From Lachnospira rogosae (GTDB taxonomy: Bacteria; Bacillota; Clostridia; Lachnospirales; Lachnospiraceae), in the NCBI RefSeq assembly GCF_040096455.1, contig NZ_JBBMER010000008.1, positions 1 through 64,000 on the forward strand: DNA of 64,000 nt. The letters are read 5' to 3'. This document shows, piece by piece, positions 7,338 to 15,626 of the stretch. The translations under genes were made by a program, and so were the position numbers. The notes beneath the pieces are model-generated. The model worked only from the letters and a program-made list of their open reading frames with translations. It was not told the origin of the DNA and made no database searches. Position 1 is the first letter of the stretch, and each line of letters begins with the position of its first letter.

Positions 7338-7377
7338 TGATAATAATTATTATATAGTATTATAGTACTTTAGTCAA
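7338..7377 (-). promoter_or_regulatory. Rubrerythrin promoter with Fur/PerR-like box
   Basis: Minus strand: TTGACT (7372-7377), 17 bp, TATAAT (7349-7354). Overlapping the -10 is TGATAAT-A-ATTATTA (7338-7352), a 7-1-7 palindrome that fits the Fur core (TGATAATNATTATCA) at 13 of 14 positions and the PerR box at 12 of 14. Repression by a Fur-family metalloregulator is likely. Confidence 0.65.
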
Positions 7378-7509
7378 TATAAAACAGTAATCATTCCTAT
7401 TTTTAAAATTTAAAATATTATCCTTTATTTTCAAAGAAACGCAAAAAATCAGGTTTAAAATTCATTAAATATCTAGTATTTATGTATCATAAAAAGTACA
7501 GCCTATTTA

Positions 7510-7538
7510 TTGAGAATGCTTATTTTATCTGATACAAT
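7510..7538 (+). promoter_or_regulatory. Promoter of the hydrogenase gene
   Basis: TTGAGA (7510-7515), 17 bp, TACAAT (7533-7538). The predicted start of transcription near 7545 leaves a 35-base leader with AAGGAGG before the ATG at 7579, which rules out the upstream in-frame ATG at 7510. Confidence 0.65.
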
Positions 7539-7578
7539 AAGGAAAATTGAGATTTTATTTTATAAGGAGGAATCAATA

Positions 7579-9102
7579 ATGAGAGGTGTCGAAACCCGAA
7601 TTCAGGAAATCAGACATAAAATCTTTACTGAGGTTGCACGTATGGCTTATCATACAGAATGGCCTGTTAAAGAACGTATGGAAGCTCTTCCATACAAGAT
7701 TGTTCCTGGCGAAAAAGGAAATTTCAGGAACGATGTATTTTTGGAGCGTGCTATAGTCGGAGAGAGGCTTCGTCTGGCAATGGGTCTGCCTTACCGCAGT
7801 GCTGCAGAGCATTCACCTATATCAGATGGAATCGAGGCTGCCGACAAAGATGAAACCTACTATACACCGCCTCTTATCAATGTTATAAAATTTGCCTGTA
7901 ATGCATGCCCTGAAAAAAGAGTACATGTTACAGACGGCTGTCAGGGATGTCTGGCTCATCCATGCATGGAGGTATGTCCAAAAGATGCCATATCGCTGGA
8001 TCGCACAACCGGAAAATCTATAATTGACCAGGAAAAATGCATAAAGTGTGGTCGCTGTGCAAGCGTATGTTCATATAATGCAATTATTGTTCAGGAACGT
8101 CCATGTGCAAAGGCCTGTGGCATGGATGCCATTTCTTCTGACGAAAACGGCAAAGCAAATATCGATTATGACAAGTGTGTTTCGTGCGGACAATGCCTTG
8201 TCAACTGTCCTTTTGGTGCGATTGCTGATAAATCCCAGATTTTCCAGACTATCAGAGCTATACAGTCCGGTGAAAAGGTCTATGCTGCAGTTGCTCCTGC
8301 ATTTGTTGGACAGTTTGGTCCAAAAGTTACTCCCGGAAAGCTACGTGCAGCCATGAAGGCTCTTGGTTTTGCAGATGTATTTGAAGTAGCTATAGGTGCA
8401 GACCTCTGTGCCAAGCAGGAGGCCGAGGACTTCCTAAAAGAGGTACCGGATGAACTTCCTTTCATGGCAACCTCATGCTGTCCGGCATGGTCTGTCATGG
8501 CTAAAAAACTCTTCCCTGAGCATGCAAAATGTATCTCAATGGCACTTACACCTATGACACTCACTGCACGTCTTATAAAGCAGCATAATCCAGATGCGCG
8601 CGTGGTATTTATCGGACCATGTGCTGCCAAAAAACTTGAAGCTATGCGACGCAGTGTACGAAGTGAAGTGGACTTTGTACTCACCTTCGAAGAGATGACC
8701 GGTATTTTTTCTGCAAAGCATGTGGACCTTGAAAATATCGAGGAAGACCCTGCAGGTGTCAGCGATGCTTCAACAGACGGAAGAAACTTCGCAGTCGCAG
8801 GAGGTGTGGCACAGGCTGTTGTTAATGTCATAAAGCGTGATCATCCGGATCAGGAGGTAAAGGTAGCAAACGCAGAAGGTTTAAAGGAATGCCGTCAGCT
8901 TCTTAAACTTGCAACTTTAGGCAAGTATCCCGGATATCTGCTTGAGGGTATGGCATGTCCCGGAGGCTGTGTTGCCGGTGCTGGAACCATGCAGGCAATT
9001 AAGAAATCACAGACTTCTGTCGGATTGTATGCAAAACAGTCTACTCATAAAACATCAAGTGAAACTGAGTATATCAAGGAGCTTGACAAGCTTGTAGATT
9101 AA
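7579..9102 (+). CDS. hydA: [FeFe] hydrogenase, monomeric
   Basis: A 507-residue iron-only hydrogenase. The N-terminal third carries ferredoxin-type 4Fe-4S clusters (CIKCGRCASVCSYNAI, CVSCGQCLVNCPFGAI and further Cys around residues 110-135). The H-cluster motifs follow: L1 TSCCPAW, L2 FIGPCAAKK, L3 GMACPGGCVAGAG. The TSCCPAW form fits group B enzymes. It makes or consumes H2 with ferredoxin. The start at 7579 has AAGGAGG 7 bp upstream. It is divergent from the rubrerythrin fusion. Being carried among oxygen-defence genes, it may act as an electron sink or supply electrons to rubredoxin. Confidence 0.92.
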   Translation: MRGVETRIQEIRHKIFTEVARMAYHTEWPVKERMEALPYKIVPGEKGNFRNDVFLERAIVGERLRLAMGLPYRSAAEHSPISDGIEAADKDETYYTPPLINVIKFACNACPEKRVHVTDGCQGCLAHPCMEVCPKDAISLDRTTGKSIIDQEKCIKCGRCASVCSYNAIIVQERPCAKACGMDAISSDENGKANIDYDKCVSCGQCLVNCPFGAIADKSQIFQTIRAIQSGEKVYAAVAPAFVGQFGPKVTPGKLRAAMKALGFADVFEVAIGADLCAKQEAEDFLKEVPDELPFMATSCCPAWSVMAKKLFPEHAKCISMALTPMTLTARLIKQHNPDARVVFIGPCAAKKLEAMRRSVRSEVDFVLTFEEMTGIFSAKHVDLENIEEDPAGVSDASTDGRNFAVAGGVAQAVVNVIKRDHPDQEVKVANAEGLKECRQLLKLATLGKYPGYLLEGMACPGGCVAGAGTMQAIKKSQTSVGLYAKQSTHKTSSETEYIKELDKLVD

Positions 9103-9110
9103 TATCAATA

Positions 9111-9156
9111 AAAAAGAGGATATATGGATATGTATAAATCCATATGTCCTCTTTTT
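9111..9156. terminator. Bidirectional terminator
   Basis: A long stem pairs AAAAAGAGGA-TATATGGAT (9111-9129) with ATCCATATGTCCTCTTTTTT (9138-9156), with one mismatch. It serves hydA (plus) and yaaA (minus), which converge here. Confidence 0.85.
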
Positions 9157-9234
9157 TATTACAGGTTATCTTATAATATAAAATTAGTAATAGTTATTAT
9201 TTTCAAATTATATTCTCTTGAAAACTTAAAATAA

Positions 9235-9984
9235 TTATGCTATTTTGCGTTCAAAAACATATTTACTATCTGATGATAAATCAGACCTGAATATATAACC
9301 AAGCCTGTCAAACTTTTTTATATCATCAGGATTTTCAATATCATTTTCCGCCATGAATCGAACCATCTCACCACGAGCCATCTTAGCATAAGTACCTTTT
9401 GTTACCAGTTTATTTCCAGCTTGTTCGCAGAATGAAATTGTAATATATTTATCCTTCGGTGTAAGATACTTTTCTATACATTTAGAATATTCCTTTGATG
9501 CAAGATTAATTATAATTCTGCTTTCATCAATTACTGAACGATACAGCATATCATGCCAGTACTCATACAGATTTTTTGCATCTCCTATTTCGACCTTTGC
9601 CTGCATTTCCAAGCGATATGGCGTTACTCCGTCCATAGGTTTTAAAACACCGTAAAAAGCTGATAATATTCTCAAATGATTTTGTACATACTCAAACTGA
9701 CTATTTTCAAACACGGATGGTGCCATATATTGAAAAGCAATTCCTTCATATGATAAAACAGCAGGTGTGAGCATATGGTATATATCCATATTTTCCAATC
9801 TGTTAAAGTTCTGCTCTGCAATCTTGTCATTACATTTCCAGATAGCTTTCAGTTCTTCTTTTGATTTGCTTTTTATCCAGTTTAATACTTCTGCTGTCTT
9901 ATCAATATAGACAGGCAGTTCAACCGGTGCTAAGTTATCGGTATCTACAATCATCTTTTTTGCAGGTGATAAAATAATCTTCAT
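9235..9984 (-). CDS. yaaA: Peroxide stress protein YaaA (DUF328/UPF0246)
   Basis: A 249-residue full-length member of the YaaA family (MKIILSPAKKM start, ISFCEQAGNKLVTKGTYAKMARGEMVRFM near the C-terminus). YaaA limits free intracellular iron and protects DNA under peroxide stress in E. coli, and it binds DNA. Its ATG overlaps the stop of the peroxiredoxin gene (TAATG), so the two are translationally coupled. This coupling to a peroxidase supports the peroxide role here. Confidence 0.9.
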   Translation of the reverse strand: MKIILSPAKKMIVDTDNLAPVELPVYIDKTAEVLNWIKSKSKEELKAIWKCNDKIAEQNFNRLENMDIYHMLTPAVLSYEGIAFQYMAPSVFENSQFEYVQNHLRILSAFYGVLKPMDGVTPYRLEMQAKVEIGDAKNLYEYWHDMLYRSVIDESRIIINLASKEYSKCIEKYLTPKDKYITISFCEQAGNKLVTKGTYAKMARGEMVRFMAENDIENPDDIKKFDRLGYIFRSDLSSDSKYVFERKIA

Positions 9985-10439
9985 TATGCCAATTCCTTAA
10001 GCATATTTTCAGGGTCATCTGACGCCTTGACTTTATCATTTGCCTTTATAATGATTCCCTGCTCATCAATAAGATATGTAGTTCTTACTACACCCATAGA
10101 TACTTTTCCATAATTTTTCTTTTCTTTCCAGACATCATATGCTTCAATAACTTTACGCTCTGGATCTGCTAATAGCGTAAATGCCAGTCCGTATTTTTCT
10201 TCAAATCTCTTGTGAGACGCTACAGAGTCCTTGCTTACTCCGAGAATAACAGCTCCCTTCTCAGTAAACTGTGGATAACGCTCAGAAAAGCCACATGCCT
10301 GCTTCGTACATCCTGGTGTATTATCCTTTGGATAAAAATATAAGATTACTTTTTTTCCTGCATAATCGCTTAATTTATGCATTTCTCCATTCTGATCCGG
10401 CAATTCAAAGTCCGGTGCTTTTATTCCTAACTCTAACAT
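9984..10439 (-). CDS. bcp: Thioredoxin-dependent peroxiredoxin (Bcp)
   Basis: A 151-residue peroxiredoxin of the BCP/PrxQ class reducing peroxides with thioredoxin electrons. The peroxidatic site reads PKDNTPGCTKQACGF, with the peroxidatic Cys at TPGC and a resolving Cys five residues later (C-TKQA-C), the typical PrxQ pattern. GGAGGAAT precedes the ATG. It is the second or third gene of a minus-strand operon (small membrane protein, bcp, yaaA) and could use the thioredoxin at 14450-14755. Confidence 0.92.
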   Translation of the reverse strand: MLELGIKAPDFELPDQNGEMHKLSDYAGKKVILYFYPKDNTPGCTKQACGFSERYPQFTEKGAVILGVSKDSVASHKRFEEKYGLAFTLLADPERKVIEAYDVWKEKKNYGKVSMGVVRTTYLIDEQGIIIKANDKVKASDDPENMLKELA

Positions 10440-10442
10440 TTA

Positions 10443-10652
10443 CTATTCCTCCGCTTTTGTATTTTCCACCTGTTTTCTTGTTCTTTTATTACCTGAAATC
10501 ATTTTATGACCAGAATAGACTGCCATAATCATGCATATCAGAGAGCCAAACGCAAAGTATTTGTGTGCTGCTTTTAACCCTTTATATCCTGTATAAAAAG
10601 TTCCAACCATTGTAACTATTGCTCCGATTGACCAATATTTATGTGCTTTCAT
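10443..10652 (-). CDS. Small two-helix membrane protein
   Basis: A 69-residue protein (MKAHKYWSIGAIVTMVGTFY...) with two hydrophobic segments at about 6-23 and 32-50 and a basic tail. It looks like the DUF6219 family; I am not certain of the number. TTTGGAGG precedes the start. It abuts bcp, whose ribosome site overlaps its end, so it belongs to the same operon. Its function is unknown. Confidence 0.65.
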   Translation of the reverse strand: MKAHKYWSIGAIVTMVGTFYTGYKGLKAAHKYFAFGSLICMIMAVYSGHKMISGNKRTRKQVENTKAEE

Positions 10653-10750
10653 TTTATACCTCCAAATTGATTAAGCTGTTTCCAAAATAAATATCTCTAA
10701 TTCTGGCATTACCTTGACGCATCCTTTTGTGTTGTATTTTTTTATTCTTC

Positions 10751-11524
10751 TTAATGACAGCTATGGCTTCCGCATCCATGCTCACCACACGTATGTCCTT
10801 CCCCATGGTTGTGCTCATGGTGAGAACACTTCACATCCGGATTATAATCAAGCGTATCATTGATAAAAGCTTCTACTGCTTTATCCGCATCTCCTGAAAC
10901 TCCGCCAAAAAGCTTAATGCCCGCTGCCGCTAACGCAGTCTGAGCACCTCCTCCGATTCCGCCGCAGATCAAAACATCGGCATTTAAGGCATTAAGAACT
11001 CCTGCCAATGCACCATGTCCGCTTCCATTCGTATCTACTACTTCTGAATGTAGCACTTTTCCTTCCTCTACATCGTAAATCTTAAATGTCTCTGTGTATC
11101 CAAAGTGTTGGAAAATCTGTCCATTTTCATATGTTACTGCTATTCTCATGATACCTTCTCCTTTTTCTACTGCATATTTTTGATAAATCTCATGTTTGTA
11201 ACATCCTCCAAAGCTGCAGTCGCTGCTCTGACCGTCACAGATTATGAAATCCCCACCCTCAATTTTAAGCGGATGTCCATCAATGAGAGCATCTGCTATT
11301 TTCTTTCTGGCAATCTCGTAAATCCGTTGGACCGTCGTTCTTGCGATCTGCATAGATTCTGCACACTGCTCCTGACTATAACCTTTCTTGTCCAAAAGAC
11401 GGATTGTCTCGTACTCATCTACCGTCAGAACAATGGGCATTTTTTTCTCAGTATCATCTGCCGGAAGAAATTCTAAAACATTTGGGAAATGGCAGACTTT
11501 TCTGCATTTTACTGGTCTCGGCAT
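10751..11524 (-). CDS. DUF134-NifX/NifB-like fusion with metal-binding tail
   Basis: A 257-residue fusion. Residues 1-115 are a DUF134 domain, with MPRPVKCRKVCHFP and a helix-turn-helix-like stretch (YSQEQCAESMQIARTTVQRIY). Residues 125-225 are a dinitrogenase iron-molybdenum cofactor (NifX/NafY) domain (MRIAVTYENGQIFQHFG, VLICGGIGGGAQTAL). The tail is rich in His and Cys (HHEHNHGEGHTCGEHGCG). The parts suggest DNA binding together with iron-sulfur or metal cofactor handling. GAAAGGAG precedes the ATG. It has a strong promoter shared back-to-back with the Crp gene and may lead the bcp-yaaA operon. Confidence 0.85.
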   Translation of the reverse strand: MPRPVKCRKVCHFPNVLEFLPADDTEKKMPIVLTVDEYETIRLLDKKGYSQEQCAESMQIARTTVQRIYEIARKKIADALIDGHPLKIEGGDFIICDGQSSDCSFGGCYKHEIYQKYAVEKGEGIMRIAVTYENGQIFQHFGYTETFKIYDVEEGKVLHSEVVDTNGSGHGALAGVLNALNADVLICGGIGGGAQTALAAAGIKLFGGVSGDADKAVEAFINDTLDYNPDVKCSHHEHNHGEGHTCGEHGCGSHSCH

Positions 11525-11552
11525 GAAATTGCTCCTTTCTCGCTTTTCTTAT

Positions 11553-11618
11553 ATAATAGTCCTATAAAGGGCATATGTCAATTATTCGATTGACGCATCT
11601 TAAAAAAGCAAGTATACT
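11553..11618. promoter_or_regulatory. Divergent promoters around a palindrome
   Basis: Minus promoter: TTGACA (11576-11581), 17 bp, TATTAT (11553-11558). Plus promoter: TTGACG (11590-11595), 17 bp, TATACT (11613-11618). Between and overlapping both -35 boxes is GTCAAT-N6-ATTGAC (11577-11594). A protein bound there, perhaps the Crp-type regulator itself, would control both genes. Confidence 0.7.
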
Positions 11619-11642
11619 ATGTTCATAAAGGAGATAACTATT

Positions 11643-12302
11643 ATGAGCTTCGAAAATTATTTTCCACTATGGAATGACTTAAATACAGCACAGAAAAAAC
11701 TAATTTCAGACAATTTGATCACACAGCATGTGAAAAAAGGAACAATCATTCACAACGGGAACATGGATTGTACCGGATTATTACTGATTAAATCCGGGCA
11801 GCTTCGAACTTACATACTTTCAGATGAAGGACGAGAGATTACACTCTACCGTCTGTTCGATATGGATATGTGTCTTTTATCCGCCTCATGTATCATGCGA
11901 TCCATTCAATTTGAAGTAACCATTGAAGCAGAAAAAGATACGGATCTTTGGATCATCCCTGCTGAAATCTATAAGGGCATCATGAAGGATTCTGCTCCTG
12001 TCGCAAACTATACCAATGAGTTAATGGCTACCCGTTTTTCTGATGTCATGTGGCTGATTGAACAGATTATGTGGAAGAGTTTGGATAAGCGTGTTGCTTC
12101 ATTTCTTTTAGAAGAAACATCCATTGAAGGAACAAATGAACTGAAAATCACTCACGAAACTATCGCAAACCATCTTGGTTCCCACAGGGAAGTTATCACT
12201 CGAATGCTTCGATACTTTCAAGTCGAGGATCTCGTCAAACTCTCCCGCGGCAAAATCACAATCCTTGATTCAAAAAGACTGGAAACACTCCAAAGGTCAT
12301 AA
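11643..12302 (+). CDS. Crp/Fnr-family transcription regulator
   Basis: A 219-residue Crp/Fnr protein: effector (cNMP-like) beta-barrel at about 15-125, a long dimer helix, and a Crp-type helix-turn-helix at about 165-205 (THETIANHLGSHREVITRMLRYF). It lacks the N-terminal Cys cluster of FNR, but has Cys residues in DMCLLSASCIM, as in related anaerobe regulators of unknown signal. The ATG at 11643 is chosen because the promoter -10 ends at 11618, so the upstream ATG at 11619 would be untranslated or absent, and AAAGGAG fits 11643. It likely controls the adjacent thiol genes. Confidence 0.88.
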   Translation: MSFENYFPLWNDLNTAQKKLISDNLITQHVKKGTIIHNGNMDCTGLLLIKSGQLRTYILSDEGREITLYRLFDMDMCLLSASCIMRSIQFEVTIEAEKDTDLWIIPAEIYKGIMKDSAPVANYTNELMATRFSDVMWLIEQIMWKSLDKRVASFLLEETSIEGTNELKITHETIANHLGSHREVITRMLRYFQVEDLVKLSRGKITILDSKRLETLQRS

Positions 12303-12330
12303 AACTGTTTTTCTGTAACATATAAAGAAG

Positions 12331-12380
12331 AATCCTCCATTTATCAGAATTATGAAAGTCATTCTAATAAATAGGGGATC
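12331..12380. terminator. Bidirectional terminator between crp and CoA-disulfide reductase
   Basis: AATCCTCCATTTATCAGAAT (12331-12350) pairs with the segment at 12361-12380 at 16 of 19 core positions, followed by TTTTT. It separates two converging genes. Confidence 0.7.
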
Positions 12381-12423
12381 TTTTTATGCTATAAGAAAAT
12401 TATAAAAATATCGTGATTATTTT

Positions 12424-14115
12424 TTAATAATCCATACCACATGCATATGCCCTTTCAATCAGCGCACGGTCATTGACCACTGCATCATAGAAGCGAAATC
12501 CGCCAGAGAAATTATACGTTTCATAACCGTTTCCTTCCAGAATACGGCTCGCAATATAACTGCGCAGACCACTCTGGCATATCAGATACACAGGCTTTCC
12601 TTTCTCAATTTCACTAATTCGTTCTCTCAGTTCATCTACAGGTATGTTTTTGAATCCATCAATATGCCCCATGCTGAATTCACCTACAGTTCTCACATCT
12701 AGCAACACCACATCTTTATCTTTAGAAATCTTGTCCATATCTTCCAAATGCCATTGCTTTAATGTCCCTTTTGCAATATTGTCTATCATAAATCCAGCCA
12801 TGTTTACCGGATCCTTGGCAGAAGAATAGGGTGGTGCATATGCCAGATCCAGATCTTTCAACTGGGTTGCATTCAGCCCCGCATGAATTGCTGTTGCCAG
12901 CACATCAATACGTTTATCAACTCCTTCATATCCAATAATCTGAGCGCCAAGCAAACGATAGCTCTCTTTTTCAAAAATCACCTTCATGGTCATCACTTTT
13001 CCACCAGGATAGTAACCGGCATGACTCATAGGAGAAAGAATTACTGTATCTACCTCTAATCCTGACTTTTTGGCATTGGTTTCATTGATACCTGTAGTGG
13101 CTGCTGTCATATCAAACACTTTTATAACGGAGCTTCCCTGACTGCCCAGGTAACGACTATCACCGCCACAAATATTATCAGCGATGATTCTGCCCTGTTT
13201 ATTGGCTGGTCCTGCCAAAGAAATCAGCGCATCATTACCCGTAACATAATGTTTTACCTGAACTGCATCACCTGCAGCATAAATATCCGGTACAGAGGTT
13301 TCCATTCTGTCATTCACTACAATACTTTCCTTGATGCCAAGTTCCAGACCGGCTTCTTTTGCTAATACTGTGTCTGGTGTAACTCCGATTGCCAGAACTA
13401 CCATATCAGCCTGAAGGGATGGATTATCTTTCAACAGAACCTCCACTCCGTTGTCTTTTCCTTTAAATCCTTCTACTGTATACCCCAGTACCAGTTTTAT
13501 CCCATGCTTTCTCATTTCATTATGGATCATGGATGCCATATCCGGGTCAAAAGTGTTCATCAGCTGCTTAGGCCGCTGGACAATCGTAACATCCATGCCA
13601 AGCTCCCTCAAATTTTCTGCCAGTTCCAGACCAATAAAACCGCCACCTGCCAATACAGCCGATTTTGGATGATTCTTATTTATATATTCCTTTATCCGAA
13701 AAGTGTTTTCTACAGTACGAAGTGTAAAAAGTTTATCAATACCTACTCCGGGAAGTCTCGGCTGTGTTGGCTTTGCACCTGGAGAGAGGATCAGCTTATC
13801 ATATTTTTCTTCAAATATCTCACCATTCTCTAAATTTTTCACTGAAACCGTTTTACGTTCCGGATGTATGGAGATAACTTCATGATGAATTTTCATGTTA
13901 ATACGGAAGCGTTTAAAAAAACTCTCTGGTGTCTGTAGGGTAAGTTCTTCCGGGTCTGTGATCACGTCTCCAATATAATATGGAAGTCCACAATTTGCAT
14001 AGGATATGTATCCGGATCTTTCAAACACAGTAATTTCAGCATGCTCATTCAGTCTGCGTATTCTTGCTGCGGCTGTAGCTCCTCCGGCTACACCTCCTAC
14101 AATTATTACCTTCAT
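12424..14115 (-). CDS. CoA-disulfide reductase with C-terminal rhodanese
   Basis: A 563-residue flavoprotein. Residues 1-450 are a pyridine-nucleotide disulfide oxidoreductase (KVIIVGGVAGGATAAARIRR FAD site; single redox Cys in YANCGLPYYIG; NADPH site SAVLAGGGFIGLELAEN), the CoA-disulfide reductase type. The last ~90 residues are a rhodanese with active-site Cys in YLICQSGLRS. Such fusions reduce CoA disulfide or CoA persulfide/polysulfide with NAD(P)H. The start at 14115 follows the upstream rhodanese stop by one base, with AGGTGGG before it. It is cotranscribed with rhodanese and thioredoxin. Confidence 0.9.
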   Translation of the reverse strand: MKVIIVGGVAGGATAAARIRRLNEHAEITVFERSGYISYANCGLPYYIGDVITDPEELTLQTPESFFKRFRINMKIHHEVISIHPERKTVSVKNLENGEIFEEKYDKLILSPGAKPTQPRLPGVGIDKLFTLRTVENTFRIKEYINKNHPKSAVLAGGGFIGLELAENLRELGMDVTIVQRPKQLMNTFDPDMASMIHNEMRKHGIKLVLGYTVEGFKGKDNGVEVLLKDNPSLQADMVVLAIGVTPDTVLAKEAGLELGIKESIVVNDRMETSVPDIYAAGDAVQVKHYVTGNDALISLAGPANKQGRIIADNICGGDSRYLGSQGSSVIKVFDMTAATTGINETNAKKSGLEVDTVILSPMSHAGYYPGGKVMTMKVIFEKESYRLLGAQIIGYEGVDKRIDVLATAIHAGLNATQLKDLDLAYAPPYSSAKDPVNMAGFMIDNIAKGTLKQWHLEDMDKISKDKDVVLLDVRTVGEFSMGHIDGFKNIPVDELRERISEIEKGKPVYLICQSGLRSYIASRILEGNGYETYNFSGGFRFYDAVVNDRALIERAYACGMDY

Positions 14116-14116
14116 C

Positions 14117-14437
14117 TTATTTTCCCACCTTTCCTGAGTAAGCTGCAATGCCACCGATATTATTTACTTTAGAATATCCCATTCGTTGCAACATCCCAGT
14201 TGCCTGACGGCTCCGGGAACCGGAATAACAGTATACAAACAGAGGGATCTCCTTATTCTTCGCTACAGAAACAATATTGTCTAGTTGCTGCAACGGCACA
14301 TTTTTACTTTCTGGTATATGTCCTTCCTGATATTCCTGCGGAGTACGGACATCCAGCAGAACTGCACCAGCAGTCATTTTATATTCTTCTATGCCTTGAT
14401 TAATATTCGACTGTTTAAAGAAATCAAAAAATCCCAT
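14117..14437 (-). CDS. Single-domain rhodanese
   Basis: A 106-residue sulfurtransferase (GAVLLDVRTPQEYQEGHIP; active-site loop VYCYSGSRSRQA with the catalytic Cys). AGGGAGG places the ATG at 14437 (MGFFDFFKQ). It lies between thioredoxin and the CoA-disulfide reductase-rhodanese fusion, 12 bp after the former and 1 bp before the latter. The set probably moves sulfane sulfur between protein and CoA thiols and reduces it. Confidence 0.88.
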   Translation of the reverse strand: MGFFDFFKQSNINQGIEEYKMTAGAVLLDVRTPQEYQEGHIPESKNVPLQQLDNIVSVAKNKEIPLFVYCYSGSRSRQATGMLQRMGYSKVNNIGGIAAYSGKVGK

Positions 14438-14449
14438 TAGCACACCTCC

Positions 14450-14755
14450 CTAAAGCATTTCTAAAATCGCATTCTTAGGTCTCGCCCCTGAAACCTGCTG
14501 TACAATCTTCCCATTCTTCATAACCACTAAAGTCGGAATGCTCATAATACTGAACTTATTTGCCAGTTCAGGCTCTTCATCTACATTAATCTTTCCAACT
14601 TTAATATCCCTACGCTCATCTGCAATCTCCTCTACAATAGGTACTACCCTACGGCAAGGCGCACACCAAGATGCCCAAAAATCTAAAAGAACGGTTTTAT
14701 CGGAATTCAGTACTTCGTTCTCAAAATTATTTTTATTGATATTAATAGCTGACAT
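14450..14755 (-). CDS. trxA: Thioredoxin with WCAPC motif
   Basis: A 101-residue thioredoxin (LLDFWASWCAPCRRVVP, cis-Pro in SIPTLVV). The active site is WCAPC in place of the usual WCGPC, a change seen in some anaerobe thioredoxins. AAGGAGG precedes the ATG. It leads the thioredoxin-rhodanese-CoADR operon. Upstream is a Crp-type site centred about 41 bp before the predicted transcription start. It can serve the Bcp peroxiredoxin. No thioredoxin reductase is visible in the window. Confidence 0.92.
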   Translation of the reverse strand: MSAININKNNFENEVLNSDKTVLLDFWASWCAPCRRVVPIVEEIADERRDIKVGKINVDEEPELANKFSIMSIPTLVVMKNGKIVQQVSGARPKNAILEML

Positions 14756-14792
14756 TTTACAGTCCTCCTTATCTTTTTCTTTTTGTAGCTTT

Positions 14793-14833
14793 GTTATAGT
14801 CTTAAATTCATTTGTTTTCCGTGATTACATCAC
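14793..14833 (-). promoter_or_regulatory. Thioredoxin operon promoter with Crp-type operator
   Basis: Operator GTGAT-TAC-ATCAC (14821-14833, perfect 5-3-5 palindrome); -10 TATAAC (14793-14798) on the minus strand with no good -35. The operator centre is 29 bp upstream of the -10 edge, i.e. about -41, the class II activator position. Confidence 0.65.
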
Positions 14834-14847
14834 CATACCACATTAAA

Positions 14848-15594
14848 TTAACTTCTTGCCATACCATCTACACTTAATATAACACCTGTAATGTAACTCG
14901 CCTCATCTGATGCAAGAAACACAAACGCATTGGCAATATCTTCTGGCTGTCCAAGACGACGCAATGGAATTCTTTCAATCATAGGTTCGATAACTTCCTT
15001 TGGCACAGCTTTCATCATATCAGTTTCTGTAATCCCAGGTGCAACAGCATTAACACGAATACCTTTAGGTCCTAGTTCTCTTGCTAATGATACAGTCAAT
15101 CCGTTTACTGCAAACTTCGATGCCGGATAAGCAACCCCACTTGGCTGTCCCGAAATACTCACCATGGAAGAAGTTGAGAGAATGACACCCTTGCCTCTTG
15201 CCACCATACATTCTGCTGCTACACGAGTAGTATTAAATACTCCTTTTACATTTAGGTCAATGACTTTATCAAAAGTCTCCTCTGTATAATCCATAAATGA
15301 GGTATTTTCTGAAATTCCTGCATTATTTACCAGTATATCGACACATCCATATTTTTCAGTTGCCTCTTTAAAAGCCTTTCTGACAGATTCCATGCTTGCC
15401 AGATTTGGACTAATTCCAGCAACTATTGCATTGGGATATTTTTCTTTTAATTTATCTACAGCAACATCTGCTGATTCCTGTGAACTTGCTGCCAACACAA
15501 CTGAAGCACCTTCCTTCAAGAATTTATCAGCTGTAGCAAATCCTATACCACGACTGCCCCCCGTAATGATTGCAACTTTATCTTTTAATCTCAT
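14848..15594 (-). CDS. Short-chain dehydrogenase/reductase (FabG-like)
   Basis: A 248-residue classical SDR. It shows the cofactor motif TGGSRGIGFA, the NNAGIS motif, and catalytic Ser, Tyr and Lys (STSSMVSISGQPS, then YPASK). The substrate is not determinable; FabG-like 3-oxoacyl or sugar/alcohol oxidoreductase activities are possible. GTAAGGAGG precedes the ATG. It has its own Crp-type operator and lies upstream of thioredoxin on the same strand, with about 90 bp between. Confidence 0.85.
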   Translation of the reverse strand: MRLKDKVAIITGGSRGIGFATADKFLKEGASVVLAASSQESADVAVDKLKEKYPNAIVAGISPNLASMESVRKAFKEATEKYGCVDILVNNAGISENTSFMDYTEETFDKVIDLNVKGVFNTTRVAAECMVARGKGVILSTSSMVSISGQPSGVAYPASKFAVNGLTVSLARELGPKGIRVNAVAPGITETDMMKAVPKEVIEPMIERIPLRRLGQPEDIANAFVFLASDEASYITGVILSVDGMARS

Positions 15595-15626
15595 TTAGAC
15601 TACCTCCTTACTTAATTTGTAGCTAC

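Noticed and set aside
8280..8831. 183-codon open frame antisense to hydA
   Set aside because: It lies wholly within the hydrogenase gene, has no ribosome site and no family resemblance.
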